In this document: piece by piece, positions 47,523-63,015 of the stretch
Layout of the letters: every line of letters starts with the position of its first letter
Position numbering within the stretch: position 1 is the first letter of the stretch
Assembly (NCBI GenBank): GCA_025331435.1
Contig: JAIWNI010000069.1
Location: forward strand, 62,001 to 126,000
Length of the DNA stretch: 64,000 bases
Direction of reading: 5' to 3'
Source: Choanephora cucurbitarum
Lineage: Eukaryota; Mucoromycota; Mucoromycetes; Mucorales; Choanephoraceae
Notes under the pieces: generated by a model
What the model saw: the letters and a program-made list of their open reading frames with translations, nothing else
What the model was told of the DNA's origin: nothing
Database searches by the model: none
Made by a program: the position numbers and the translations under genes

Positions 47523-49663
47523 ATGGAACCCTCTGAAGCCAACCAAGCATCTTCTTCCACTGAGGCAACTCAACAAACACAACCTACAGAGAACAAGAAG
47601 CGTCACCGCCGTCGTCGTCCAACCGAAAAGTCGCGTTCAGAAACCAATCAAGACGACAAAAAGCCTTCTAAACCCAAGAAAAAACCCACTAAGGAGCCCT
47701 TGAAAGGATTCAAAAAGAAACCAGTAGTCGAAAGTGACGATGATGATGCTGAAGGTGATGTGTGCTTTATTTGTACTCGACCTATTGACTATTACGCTGT
47801 TGCTCCATGTGATCATCGTACTTGTCACTTATGTACACTTCGACTAAGAGCATTGTATGGTACAAAGAATTGTGCCTATTGTAAGGTAAACTAAAGTCAG
47901 CCATCAATGAATGACCTCCTTCCCCTCAGCACATCGCTTAATACTTTTTTCTTTTTTGCTTGATTAGGTAGAAGCTAAGCGTGTGGTATTTACACAGGAT
48001 AGCGAGAAGGCATACGAGTCCTATAAACGGCAAGATACCCCTTATTATGATAGAAAATATGATATACGATTCGAGACAGAAGCCATGTTTCAAGAGGCTA
48101 AAGTGATATTACAATACAACTGTCCTGAACAAGAATGCGAGGAGGCCTTTGTGAATTGGAATGAGTTGAAGCGTCATGTCAAACAAGCACATGAGCGTGT
48201 TTGCTGTGATCTTTGTTTGCGCAACAAAAAGATCTTTTCTCATGAACATACATTGTATACACAAGCTCAGTTACAGAAGCATTATCGAGAAGGAGATGGC
48301 TCATTCAAAAAGGACGACGAGACAGGATTCACAGGACATCCCGAGTGTGTCTTTTGTAAGACTCGATTTTATGGGCCTGATGAACTGTATGAACATTGTC
48401 GCGATAAACATGAACAATGCCATTTATGTGTTCGACATGGTATTCAACATCAATATTATGCGGATTACAATAGTTTGGTAATTATATATATATATATGCA
48501 GAGAGAAGACAATGTTGCTTATATCGAATATAGGAAAAACATTTCAACAAAGAACATTATCTATGTCAATACAGAGAATGCTTGGATAACAAGTTTGTTG
48601 TGTTTGACACAGACATCGATTTAAAGGCGCATGAGATGAAGGAACATGGGAATACATTATCACGTCAACAAAGGGCCAATAAGAGTCGTGTTGATGTCAG
48701 TCTGAATTATGCTTCTTCATCTTCACCAAGGCAGCATCGTCAAAACAACCCAGGAGCTCAGTTGTCTGCCTCTGATTTCCCTGATATCAACGGATCTGCT
48801 AATCCAGTTGCTTTGCTGTCCTCAAGAATGGCTTCTTCCGGTCTATCCAGTCCACGAAGAGAGGAATGGCCTACACTAGGAGAAGAGCCAAGTGGTGGAC
48901 GATCTACACCATCCACTTCAGTAGAATCAGAAACAGCAGTTGTATCTCGTCATGCAGCTGCATTGGATCGTGTGGCTGATATTTTCAGAAACCTGGATAA
49001 AGTGATCAAATTCCGTCAGTTGGTGACAGAGTATACCAGTCTTCGTATTCATGCAGAAGCCTTTGTTAACAGTGTTCATGAGTTATGTGATCAAGATGCT
49101 GATCTGTCAGCTAAAGTATTGACAGGAGCCAAAGACCTGATAGACAACAGTGCTCTTAAGTCAGATATGATTCATGCATGGAACAACAAAAAGAATCCGG
49201 TAAGTTGATTGAAGATAAAAGTAAGGATAATTTGATGATCTAATTGTTTCGCTAGTCATCTACCAATGACAATGGATCCCCTCGTGTCTTGGTGGTTGAT
49301 CCCGAAAGAAGACCCTCTCGTGCAAACAAAAAGGCAGGTGTTTGGGATAAAGTGGCCTCAGCAGCCATTGATGCAGGTGGTGTTCCTGCTGCTCGACTTC
49401 CACCTTTACAATCAAAGACACCCTGGAGTGGAGCTTCTACACCCCGTACTGTCTCTGATAATGATCTACAGCAATTGTTCCCTGCTTTACCTAGTGCCTC
49501 TAATGCCTCTCGAAGAGCTGATATTCAGGCACTATTAAGGAAGCCTAACCAAAATGCTTGGGACTCAGATACCACTCAACCAACTGATCATGAAGAAAGC
49601 AGCCAGAACAGAAAGAAAAAGGGAAAGAAGGGAAAACAAGTTTTGTTTCGTGTTGGTCTCTAG
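47523..49663 (+). CDS. HEL2: Hel2/ZNF598-type RING E3 ubiquitin ligase
   Basis: Exons 47523-47885, 47968-48477, 48534-49199 and 49256-49663 give 1947 nt and 648 aa. A basic, disordered N-terminus is followed by the RING CFICTRPIDYYAVAPC...CDHRTCHLC...CAYCK. C2H2-type fingers then follow: CPEQECEEAF...H, CCDLC, CVFCKTRFYG and CRDKHEQCHLC. The C-terminus GKKGKQVLFRVGL is typical of the family. Hel2 recognises collided ribosomes and ubiquitinates 40S proteins, starting ribosome-associated quality control. Tail-to-tail with the YEATS gene, stop codons only about 42 bp apart. Confidence 0.93.
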
Positions 49664-49705
49664 AGATTGACAGTTCTTTTTGTTTTTTTTTTTATTAAAA
49701 TATGT

Positions 49706-50931
49706 CTAATCATAATCCACCATGTTGGTGTTTGCTTCTACAAGTGAAAATGGTGACATTTCGGTTCTATTTTTTGTCCTTAATTTATTCTCTGTATATT
49801 GCCATAATCGGTTTAGCAGATCAGGGCCTAATGAGTACAAATCGACTACAAACTCATCTAATTCCACTTTCTCTTTTAGCCAACATTGTCTTTATCATAC
49901 ATGTTTCTTCTATATCACTTTACCTTCATTATCTTCTAAAATCATATCTTCTCTTCTATGATTCAGAATAAGTGTTTCTATTTCAGTCATTTCCTCAGGC
50001 GGTCGAGAACTCAATCTCCTTGCTAACTCTAGCATATCTAAGCCCTGTTTTTTAAGAGAAAATAGAAGCACCATGGATCAACAATCAAGATGACAAGCTA
50101 CATCTTTTCTTTCTTTACCTTAGGAACACCCCATATTTTCCGAACATGATCCTCCAAACCCCTTTTATGTATCATATGAACATTGTCTACATCCTTTTCA
50201 TTATATACATGATCAATAACAACACCATCCTTTAATTGCTGTTGCTGTTGTTGGTGAATTCTATTTCCATGAATAGCTCGAAGTACATCATCTGACTCGT
50301 CATATTGTGAAGGGGAAGCTGGGTATCGATTATAAGGTGAAGATTCATGCGCAGGAGAGCCTATATTGGCAGGTGGTGTCTTGACCTTTTTAGATGTTGT
50401 CAAAGGTGGACTTGTACGTCTCTTCTTGGATTCACTCTGTTGATATTGCTGTGTATAAAACGGTTCTGGTTCAGTTGTCAATATACGTATTAGTTCAGGT
50501 GAAGGCTGACGAAAATGAACTCGATGAAGGATGGCATAGGTATGTTCTCGAAAATGAAGGTCGAAAAAGATGTTCTCTGGTTCTGATAAATGATTTGTAA
50601 AATAGAGCACTACGCGCATATCGAATTCTCCCCAGCCTTTCTCTTGAAGCAAATAAGGCTCTTTTGAGAAGACACGTCGAGGATTCTCAAAGGTTGGATG
50701 CAGCATGTATTCTACGTGATCCAACAGTAGGTTGAGTTTGCCTTTCTTTTCTCGATGGTTATCGATGGCAACCACCCTGATCTTCCAGTTGCGCCAAGGA
50801 TGACCTTCGGATGCTTTTAGGCTGCCTTTCATCACATGATTCTGACAGATGATCTTGATGTCTTGGTAATATTCGCTCTGCTTTTTATTTAGTTTATTTT
50901 GTTGAGAGTTAGCCTTTATTAAGCTATCCAT
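49706..50931 (-). CDS. YEATS-domain protein with C-terminal ET-like domain (Taf14-type)
   Basis: Exons 50931-50119, 50044-49924 and 49857-49706 give 1086 nt and 361 aa. The YEATS domain shows HPWRNWKIRVVAIDN, LLLDHVEYMLHPTFENPRRV, EKGWGEFDMRVVLYF and FDLHFREHTY. A Lys/Pro/Ser linker with a glutamine run follows. The last two exons encode an ET-like module (LDMLELARRLSSRPPEEM, EFVVDLYSLGPDLLNRLW). YEATS domains read acyl-lysine on histone H3; fungal relatives sit in SWR1/NuA4 (Yaf9) or in TFIID, SWI/SNF and NuA3 (Taf14). The ET-like tail favours a Taf14-type role, as inference. Confidence 0.85.
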
Positions 50932-51905
50932 TCATATTTTGGGGGATTTATTAGTCGGTTACCATGGTAAGCCTAAACAAGGAAAACAGGTAGTTTTTAT
51001 TTTAATGAGATGCTTCCTTGTATCGTACTGTTAAAGAAGAAGAAAAAAAGAAGAAATTTACAGTTGATCCAAATCGAGTGAATCGTGCTTTCGAAAAATA
51101 AAAAGAGAGACAGACAAGCGATTTGATTGGCCAAAATGTCATTTTGTGCCTCTTACAAGACTTGCATTAAGTCTTGGTTTCTTTGATTCTGTTATTACGC
51201 ATAATAATAATAATAAAAAGAAAGGACAATAAATAGTGTTATAATGCTTTTTTTAGATAATGATCCATAGTTGTTCTCAGATGAGCTTGAACAAGGCATT
51301 TAAGAATACTTGTTTAAAAATAATAATCGGATATACAAAGTGCCTCTTGTTTTTTAATTATATGCTTACATAAAACAATAGGTTCAATAAAAAAAAAGGG
51401 GGGAAAAGAGATCTTGTTTTAACACCATTTGTGGTAAGTATGCACACGTGTATATAAACACTCAAATATAAGCCTAAGCACTATTATAGATAAGCTTAAC
51501 AACATTTTGTATTGTTCTGACAGGAGGAGATGTGAATTAAATGATCCTACAATGAGTTGCTTCTTTTGAACACAACTGAATCTTCGAATATTCAGTGACG
51601 ATAGCGAACATGTCCAAAATGTTCGTACTGTTGATCTTACTCCTTAAAGAAACGCAACGCAAACCAGTTCAACCGTAACTTCATTTTCTAATGCTTACCT
51701 TCCTGACTTTGTTTGAGGTGCTTCTAGTTTCCAGCAATTCTCGAGATGATTATTTGAATCTTGAGCACATTCTTGTCAATCTTTCTATTTGTTTTTTTTT
51801 GCTCGAAAAGTAAAGTCTTTCATCTGTGCTACGCGAACGAAAAATAAGACACAAGAATAGAGAAGGGTGCAAGAACATGTACATCATCAGACAGTTACCA
51901 CTATA
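50932..51905. other. Intergenic before the transposon nest
   Basis: No gene supported. Short AAT repeats lie near 51202-51216. Presumably holds the YEATS-gene promoter. Confidence 0.5.
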
Positions 51906-51953
51906 CTATAGTCGCTTTATTTAAGAGCGTGCATATTCTTGAGTAATACACTA

Positions 51954-54900
51954 CTAGCCGACCTACTCGCTACGCTCGCTTACGGCCGTCGTCGCCTCAC
52001 GGTTTGGATCCTGGCTCCCCCCCCCACACACACACCATGCATTAACAGATCTGACATAAAATATATTTCAATTTTTGAGTTGGTTTTTGTATTGTTAAAA
52101 ATTATAGAAGGAGTTCTGGATAAATAATGTTTTCGATTGGAGTTATTTGATTATACTGGTTTGAACCACGTAAAACATGTATTCCTTGTAAGTTGGTTGA
52201 TCTTGAAAAAGCAACGTATAGCTGGCCGTGAGTAAAAGGCGATGTGCGTAGATCAATTCCAACATTGGAGAGGGATTGCCCTTGTGATTTGTTAATGGTC
52301 ATAGCAAAGCTGAGTTTGACTGGGAATTGCTTTCTAACCAGAACAAAAGGATAGTCACCTTCTAGAGTTGTAAGTTCAATTCTTGGAATGAGTTCTATTT
52401 GTTCTTCGCTTGAATTGTTATCGTTGAGAACTGCAACCTTAAGAACATATTGCCCTATTTCTTTGACAATTAATCTTGTACCATTGCAGAGGCCTTTTTG
52501 AGGATTCAGATTTCTCAAGAGCATTACAATACAGCCTATTTTGAGAGTCAGCTTAGAAGGAGGGAAGTTACCTGGGTTCAATGTTTGAAGATATTCAGTT
52601 GAAACCCTGTAAACTTCGTTGTTAGCATTTTCCTCTTCGGAGTAGTCAGCTTTATCTGCCGATATCAATGTAGTGAAAGTTCCAGGCATCAGTTCAAGCA
52701 CCTTGTGGTTTAATAGATCAACTGTATCATTTTTGAATGTGAGGATAGCCGATTTGTACAACAAAGACGGATTACCGATTGCTTCAGTAAGGTTTCGCTG
52801 AGGATACACTCTAGAGATAAGCTCTTCTAGTGAATGTGTCTGTGAGATGTATTCAGGAAGAGGTATCTTGGCATTTTGCATCAAGGTGTTATATGAGATC
52901 AAATAAAGTCACTTTTTGAAATGGATGTCATGAGCAGAAGTACCTCGCACACGCATATTTTGCTTAAGATGCAACACTTCAACATTGCTCCAAATGTAAG
53001 ACTGTTTGATAGAGGCTTCGACTATGCTAGATCTATTACCATTCTTGATGACTGGGGGAATTTGTGCAAAATCACCACCCAAAATGACAGGAAGACCTCC
53101 AAAGAGTGTGTCATTGCTACGGATGTCTTGGAGAGTGCGATCTACAGCTTCAAAGCAGCTCTTGTTTTGCATAGGCACTTCGTCCCAAATCAACAGCGAT
53201 GTCTTGCGAAGTAACTTGACTAAATTGCTATTTTTTGGTATCCAGCAAGTAGAGGTCTCATTCACTTGGATAGGGATCTTAAGTCTAAAATGTGATGTTC
53301 TACCACCAGATAAGAGCAAGGATGCTATGCCAGATGATGCGACGCACAACACAATTTTTCTTTGACTTCTTAGATAGCTGCTCAATGTGTTGTAAACAAA
53401 TGTTTTGCCTGTACCAGCTGGGCCATGAATGAAGAAGCATGAAGATCTATCAGAGGAATTAGAAGCTGTGTCCAAAGACTGCAATTGACTAATTATGAAA
53501 TCAAACGCATGCTTTTGATCTTGATTAAGCAATGCATAGTTCGAAGTATATATGCTGCTTTATTCTTGAATGTCATATGCAAGTTGTTCGTCAATTAATG
53601 GATTGCCAGTACATTCTCTAGTAGTTCGACTATTTAAAGCGGTAACCCAGTTGTGTTTATATGTGGGAAGCTCAAACTCGTCAAGAGATCTGCTTAGCTC
53701 CATCAATTTGACTTCGATCAAATAAAGTCCATAATCAAGATAAGGACGTCTTTCATAAAACTCGTCATTGTCATTAGATGTGTACATTTGGCTGTCAGGA
53801 AAGAGCTGCTGCAACTTATGTGCTAGATCATCACAAATGGATTCACGAAAGGTTATCCACAATGAATTAGGATCGGCCAATTGGCCAAATGTCAAAGCTG
53901 TAACAAATAAGCTACGCAAATGACTACCGGAGGAAAAAAGAACTGCTTCCTCAAAGCATCGTATCCATTCTTGACCATCTTCAACTAAATGAAGTTCAAC
54001 ACAGGCTTGTTTGAATGTTGGACACTGAATCCCATTGATTGTTCTAAGATCATCAAATGACTTTGAGCCTGCAATATTGATCAGGAGAAGTCGAAGATAA
54101 TATCTTTCTCCGCAAGTAGGGCTACAATAAGGAATTCTTCCAATTGCAAAACCTTTCTTTCTTACTTCCCAATTCTTGCTTTTTCTATTCCATACAAAAT
54201 ACTTGGGGAAATCCTGGTACAAATATTTTTGAGCTTCAGGATTGCTTTCATAGTATTTGAAATAGGCGATTAGCATAGAACTGCTAGTGGTTAATATATG
54301 CTGTATTTCAGATGAGGTTGCATCTCCAGGAAAGAATACAGGCTGTTCATTTGGTAAATGCAGAGCTAAAGAAGTTACGGTAGGATCTTCCTCATGCATT
54401 TTATACTCAAATAGTCTTGCAAATGCTTCTGTAGGTCCGATGTAGCGTCCTTGCAAATGTTTGCTAATTTCATCTGCATTGTCACTGAGTTTCAAAGTAG
54501 TGCGATCAGAGCCCTTATAGACATACTTGTTGATGTATTTAATGGCTTGTACACCTTGACAACATTCAACATTAATATGTGCCTTATATCGTTTTGATAA
54601 GAATGGGTTGTAAGGCACGATCCACTTGTTATCAACTTCAATGGTACCACCACCATATCTTTGAGGGACAGGTACATGATGAAGATTGTCAGGATCAACT
54701 ATAGATGAACGTTTGTACGTAGGGTAGCCGTTCTCGCTGACTATTGTTTCTTCGGAATAGGGTTTAGGGAATCGCTTGGTACATTTTAAGTGACCATTGA
54801 CATCCTTAGCCATACATGAAGATCTTGGATTGAGATCACCACATGGACCATGTACCATATTTCTAGTTACTATATCGTACAATTCTGGATCAGATTGTTT

Positions 54901-56760
54901 AGATGGCAATTCAGCAGAAATAATCTGATCTATTTTATCTTGGGTGTCTATATTTTGTCCAGGATCCAGGAATAGGAGCAGATGCAAATGGGGAAGTCCT
55001 CTTTTTTGGTATTCAATGGTTCTGACTAAACCCCTATAAGATCCAAAAATCTTTTTTGATTTAAGATCGTGAAGTAGCTCTTTCACCTTCATATCAAAAA
55101 CCCTTGCAACTAAATCAGGTCTATCAGAAGCAGATTGCCCGGGTAAGAGTTCGTTTTGAATCTCAATCCATCTTGGGTTGGCAGTAAAAGTAATGAAAAG
55201 AGATGGCTTGCCAAAATATCTCACAATAGCCATCGAATCTTGATACAATTTAGCCATGAAGCGAGGACCTCCGGTGTAACTACTGGGCAAGATAAAGCGT
55301 CTTCCCAAAGAGTCAGCATTAACATCGTCATTAATGAGAGCATCTTGGAGACCATTATAAAGGTCAGCACGGATGTCAGATTGGTGGTTTCTGATCCAAT
55401 CCAACTTGTTCTGATCACAGATTGCCCATGCATCAACCAAGTACTGTTGGAATAACCTTTTGGCCAAAAACAAAGTAGGATATTCATTTGCTCTTTGATG
55501 AAGTCTGTATCGATAGTACAACCTTTGCGTCAATCGAGTAGAGCCATCACTCAATCTCAGACCCCAGTGCCAGCCTAAATCACCCAAGGGAAAAAGAAGC
55601 GTATAATGTAGTGGCATGTACAAAGCATGATTTTGTGAAATAGCTCTATATGATCGAGATCCCTCATTATCACGGAGATAGATACGAATATCTCTAAAAC
55701 TTTCAGAACTGCTTTCGTTCGGTATAATACCAGCAACTTCATCAGAGGTAGGAAGATTTTCAGTACGATTATCTGATCCAGCTACTAACTCAATTCTCAT
55801 TGAAGGATAAATCCGAACAAATGGTGTTTCGCTTTCACTAATCTCAGTATTAATAAGAAGCTCATGTGCATTCTTATACAGTCTGACATAAGGATTTTTT
55901 TCATGAAGCATTGATGTCAAACTACTTATGATTTCTCCATCCAAATCGCTGTTATTGCCTGCTCTAAGTGAAGCTGCAAACTGAGGATCAAAGATATACA
56001 ACTGAGCATATTTTGCATTGTTGTTATCTTCAGATAAAAGAGGACCCTGAGTGTGATATACCTGACCATGGATTTGGAAAGGCATGTTGGAGATATTGCT
56101 ATTGCTTATTTCACAACCCAAAGAAGTAAAAGCAAAAGCAGCATTATATCTTCTGATGTTGTCTCTGAAATGCCGGCCTCTGGTGCTTAATTCCTCAAAC
56201 AAAGTTTTTAGAACTGAAGGTGGTTCTTGCAGGACTTCAAGTTTTGCTGTACCTGCCTTACAACAACTCATCCAAAATTTGTTGCGGGATGTGCATTGAG
56301 ATGGTAACTCAGCCTTCCAGTGTTTAGCTCCACAATCAGCACAAATTTCGTTCATTGATCCCAGATAGGATGGTTGGAGGCGGCCAATCTCAGAAATATA
56401 AGCTGCTGGTTGTCGTACAGCTCTGGTTCTGCGTCTACCAGTTGACTCGTTTTGTTGTCTGCGGGCGTACCTATTATTTCTTTGTGCCTGATAAAAAAAA
56501 ATAAGATACAGGTTTGAATAAACAAAAGCTAATACATACACGACACAATTCACAGGTTGCATAGTTAGACTCGAAATGTTCTCTTCTACAGGTGGAACAA
56601 ATTCTAGGGGCTATAGTAAGCTGATTGCTCATAATTGTTGTTAAGTGAATAAAGCAAGAGAAGTAAGAATGAAAAAAAATATTAATCAGCAAAAGGTACA
56701 TTGGAACTCAGTAAATCACGTGATCTGACAATTTAAATTTTCATTTTTCAGTATCTTGAG
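51954..56760 (-). mobile_element. Helitron/Helentron-type rolling-circle transposon
   Basis: The minus-strand RepHel frame (52102-56632) defines the element. The 3' end is likely at 51954, where the minus strand reads GTAGGTCGGCTAG followed by T. It is preceded by GC-rich, palindrome-containing sequence (GGCCGTAAGCGAGCGTAGCG). Helitrons end in CTRR and insert next to T, as here. The 5' end is not resolved; it lies between the ATG at 56632 and the boundary module at 56762. Confidence 0.75.
52102..56632 (-). pseudogene. Helitron Rep/helicase gene, broken by two in-frame stops
   Basis: Exon 1 (56632-56540) encodes a Cys-rich start (CSTCRREHF, CELCR). Exon 2 runs from 56487. The Rep domain contains the HUH motif GLPHLHLLLFLD and the two-tyrosine motif IKYINKYVYKGSDR. 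The helicase domain is PIF1-like, with FFIHGPAGTGKTFVYNTL (Walker A), LIWDEVPM (Walker B), GGDFAQIPPV and AMTINKSQGQSL. A TAA at 53560-53562 separates Rep from helicase and a TGA at 52909-52911 splits the helicase; both are in frame, with no indel. Full length would be about 1,490 codons. The element is probably inactive on its own. Confidence 0.88.
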
Positions 56761-56761
56761 C

Positions 56762-56790
56762 GCTCGTCGCAAAAAATTTCATCTCGTCTC
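56762..56790. repeat. CTCGTC/GACGAG boundary module A
   Basis: GCTCGTCGCAAAA, a 12-bp A/T spacer region and CTCGTCTC. The first 13 bp are identical to the start of module B at 59523. It ends in the left copy of the MULE target duplication. Confidence 0.5.
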
Positions 56791-56798
56791 AACTTTTG

Positions 56799-56839
56799 GA
56801 TTTTTTATATTTGTTGGTAGATGGTAAATTATTAGCCGA
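56799..56839 (+). repeat. MULE left terminal inverted repeat
   Basis: Matches the reverse complement of 59385-59423 from TTATATTTG to TTAGCCGA. Confidence 0.85.
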
Positions 56840-56954
56840 TAGCGTGACAACTTTTCCTGGTCCAATTTTTTTTATTTACTAAACTTTGAGCATAGTATAT
56901 TTTCACGTTATATTCTCTCTTTACAGTTACTCTGCTATAGATACACTACTCAAA

Positions 56955-59113
56955 ATGTCTACTAACAACACCGTTTACTCTTTGACTAACATTACAGATG
57001 TTTTGCAAGAATCCTCAATCAGAGGCGTCATGAAGTTGCAAACTAACCAAGTTATTCGTGTAGAAGCAACTCAATGGAAGGAATGCTTTGTTGCAATCAA
57101 CGAAGCCTGTTCCTACAGCTGGAGAATCATCAACTCCAACAAGCAAGCCGGTGATCTTTCTCCTGAAGAAGCCCGTGCAAGAGGAATCACCCTTGCTTTT
57201 TCCCAGCAGTACTGCTGTCACCGTGCTGGCAGTTACAAGTCGACAGCCAGTCAACGTCCTGTCCAGAAGAAGTCCAAGAAGGTCAACTGTGCTTGTACTC
57301 TTCGCATCAGAAAGTACTATGCTCATCCCGAGTATTATGAACTTGTTCTCGAGAAGGACCACACCAACCACGTTCCTGGCGACATCTTGGATGATATCCG
57401 CACCCTTCCTCTCGCCAAGCAAAGCTTGCATGAGATTTTGCAGCAGCTCAAGCACTCCTCAAAGAGTCCTCGTCAAATCAGAATTGACATGCTTAAAGCT
57501 GCTGACTCTTTCGGCCATGCATCTCAACGTAAGGTCAACTACCATGACATTTGGAACTTGATGAACAAGGTAATTCATTAAATAACCATAGCATCATATC
57601 TTTGACTTTAATCCCACTTTTGCTCAAGGTTGACAAGGAGCTTTACCATTTCCACAAGGATCATATGGTATCCTTCAAGATCTGGATCAAGGAGAAGCTT
57701 CCTGCCGAAGGATACAACTGCTTCTCTGGTAGCTTGGGATATACCCAAGATGAATCAAGATTTGCCTTTGGTTTTTGCTCGCCTGATCAGCAAAACCGAA
57801 TGAAGAGCGCAACCTCCTTTTGCCTTGATTCAACTCATGGCATTTCAAGCAACATCGCAGACGTGCTCTACACGTTGATCATTCGCGACGACACCATCGG
57901 TAGAGGATGGCCTGTTGCTTACATGATCACAAACGATCATAGTGTTGGTCCAATTGTTGAATGGCTCCAGCATCTACGCAATGCTCAGCTTCTGGTCAAC
58001 CCTAAACAGTTTACCATTGATTGCTGTCAAACTGAAGTAGCTGCAATCAGCAACACCTTTGATCGTGCTGTGACCAAGATCCAGTTTTGTGTCTTTCATG
58101 TCACTCAAGCATGGAATAAGCATCTTTCTTCTGTTTCTGTTCCTGGTTTTTCTCCTGCTGAAAATCGAGCTTTTCGTGGTGAGATGATGCGTGTCCTACA
58201 AGACATTGTCTACGAAGAAGATTTGGATGCATTCCATCAAAAGGTTGTATCCTTTCAAGAAGAGTACGCCGACCAAGAGGCTTTCATGAACTACTTTGTC
58301 AGCAACTGGTGTACTGAAGACAAGTTTCAGGTTTGGAGTCGGTCATACAAAGAACGCCAATACTCGCACATGTTGACCAACAATTTCATCGAATCTTGGC
58401 ACAACCAGCTTAAGACTGTCTTCTTGGGAAGAGTCAGAAACAAGAGACTCGATAAGTTAACTTTTGTGCTAGTCAATGATGTCGAGTACTATCTCAGCCA
58501 AGAATTTGAACGAGTTGTTCAAGGAAACGGTGCTATGTCACCTTTCTTCAAACAGCAAAGAATCCGTGAACTGGCAGCAGAAGAAGTAGATGATGAAAGA
58601 AGGAGTGAGATGATTGGTGGTCCAGTTGATGGTGCTGATGGTGCTGAAGTGTACCAAGTTTGCTCCTTCGTTGAAGGTGCTTCAACTGGTTACTCAGTTG
58701 AAGTTACTGGAGACAAGGTCATTGCATCTTGTACATGCTTTGACTATGACAGAAGAAGACAGCCATGTAAGCATATGTATTTGCTAAAAATGCATACTAA
58801 CTATTCTGTCTTTGTCTCTTCTAATACAACAACAACAACAACAACAACATCTGCCGAGACATTGAATGTCTCTGAGCCTTCCCAAAATCAGATTAGATCA
58901 CCTGCAAACCGAAAATTAGACATGGCTAAGTATTGCATTGATATTAATCAAACAATTAAGCATTTTAGCCCTGATCTCTTAAAACTAGCAGAATATGCAA
59001 CAGAAGAAGAAATGTTACAAATCCTTGACGCTCAAAAACGCACATTAGAAATCATACAAAGAACAAAAGATAAGTATGAAGTCAATTTCCGTACATCAAA
59101 TACACAACTTTAG
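56955..59113 (+). CDS. MULE transposase with SWIM zinc finger
   Basis: Exons 56955-57569 and 57629-59113 give 2100 nt and 699 aa with no breaks. The N-terminal region has a Cys/His-rich stretch (QQYCCHRAGS, VNCACTLRIRKYY, KDHTNHVPGD) resembling a FAR1/FLYWCH-type DNA-binding domain. The MULE catalytic core includes SFCLDSTHGIS, FTIDCCQTEVAAI, CVFHVTQAWNKH and NNFIESWHNQLKT, with DDE candidates in the first two. A SWIM finger follows (SCTCFDYDRRRQPCKHMYLL), then an ACA-encoded Thr run. Third codon positions are richer in C than in neighbouring genes. The ATG at 56955 is the first in frame. Confidence 0.9.
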
Positions 59114-59128
59114 TATTTTTTTCTCTTT

Positions 59129-59130
59129 TT

Positions 59131-59185
<55 letters not shown>

Positions 59186-59186
59186 C
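59129..59186 (+). repeat. TTTC tetranucleotide microsatellite
   Basis: About 14 uninterrupted TTTC units just after the MULE transposase stop codon. Confidence 0.9.
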
Positions 59187-59384
59187 TTTTTTCCCTTTTT
59201 TTTTTCAAATTATGTTTAAAATAAACTTTACTTCCATACATATGCTTTTTTTTTGATTAAAAGAACTTTTTTTTTGACCAAGTGATTTGTGTCTTTTGCC
59301 AAATAATTTGATGTTTTTTTTCTAAGTAAATCAGATTCACCACAAGATTGATGTTTTCAATTTGATGGTAGATAAGCCTCATTT

Positions 59385-59423
59385 TCGGCTAATAATTTAC
59401 CATCTACCAACAAATATAAACGT
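59385..59423 (-). repeat. MULE right terminal inverted repeat
   Basis: Inverted copy of the left terminus, immediately followed by the second TCAACTTTTG. Confidence 0.85.
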
Positions 59424-59522
59424 TCAACTTTTGCCCTGTCGGAGAGCCAACCATTGAAGATTTTTTGGTTTTATTTTCCTTAAAGCACTGTGCTACTAAA
59501 GAAAACCTTGGTTTTCTTCAGT

Positions 59523-59548
59523 GCTCGTCGCAAAATGGATGAGACGAG
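59523..59548. repeat. CTCGTC/GACGAG boundary module B
   Basis: Arms CTCGTCGC and GAGACGAG (7 of 8 positions complementary) surround a 9-bp spacer AAAATGGAT. The segment AAAATGGATGAGACGA recurs as AAAATGAATGAGACGA at 62875-62890. It lies on the downstream side of the recombinase gene. Confidence 0.6.
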
Positions 59549-60066
59549 AATTAAAACATTCCTTAGCCATCTTTGGTAACACCTTTTTTTCAAATTTAGA
59601 AACTGAAAAAAAGAAGAGCAAAATCATGTATTCAAGATGTCATGCTCTTATCCCTTTGGTGTTTGTCTTTTCTATTTTGTTTGATATTTATGTTCTACTT
59701 CTGCATTAACTCACTTACGTAGAAATGTGTCATTCAATCAAACCTATCTTCCTTTTTCGTCGAGTATAACCATAAGATCAAACAGTTTTCTTTTGACATT
59801 TCTCTCTAAAGTGAATCAAATGTGTCAAAAATGATCATTTTATGACGCTTTCATTTTGTCTAGATAAACGTAAAGAAGGAAAGAGAAAATACGTGAGAGA
59901 CAAAAGATGCATGATTGGGAAAAAGAAAAGACGCATGATCGAAAAAAAAAGAAGAAGAGCAATAGGCTTCTTTTTGGTGGAAAGCATTAGAATAAGCAAA
60001 AAGGCTTTTGCATCTTAAAGAACAATATCAATTTGCACAAAACAAAATATAGTACTAACAAAAAAA

Positions 60067-62679
<2,613 letters not shown>

Positions 62680-62854
62680 TACAGAAAAAAAAAAGTACTA
62701 AACAGTTGCAAGAAAGGGTAGGTTTTTATAGCTTTGTTTTTTTGAATTTGATTTCTTTATGCAGATTGACAGTTCTGAATATGTCAATTTTCTCAATGTT
62801 TTGAAAATAAAAATAGGAAAAAAATCTCGTCATTCAAATCTACCTTTATTTGGA

Positions 62855-62905
62855 GCTCGTCTCAGAGCGGGGCTAAAATGAATGAGACGACCGTCTGAGA
62901 CGGAG
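62855..62905. repeat. CTCGTC/GACGAG boundary module C
   Basis: GCTCGTCTCA and TGAGACGA form inverted arms around an 18-bp spacer, followed at once by a near-palindrome CGTCTGAGACG and GAGC. The AAAATGAATGAGACGA part matches module B. It lies upstream of the recombinase start. Confidence 0.6.
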
Positions 62906-63015
62906 CTTGAGAAAGAAATAATACCCTCTCAGTATATATATAGATTATATTGAGCATCTTCTTAAATCGAATGGTACTTTAGCGCTTGAAGCGGTAATTA
63001 AGTTGAAGAATTGCT

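Larger units (their letters stand above)
56799..59423 (+). mobile_element. Mutator-like element (MULE) with 10-bp target-site duplication
   Basis: The identical decamer TCAACTTTTG flanks the element at 56789-56798 and 59424-59433. Terminal inverted repeats at 56799-56839 and 59385-59423 share a 35-bp core, including TTTGTTGGTAGATGG and AATTATTAGCCGA. The target-duplication length (8-11 bp in MULEs), inverted repeats and encoded transposase agree. The transposase is uninterrupted, so the element looks young. It is inserted within a pre-existing CTCGTC-type module. Confidence 0.88.
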
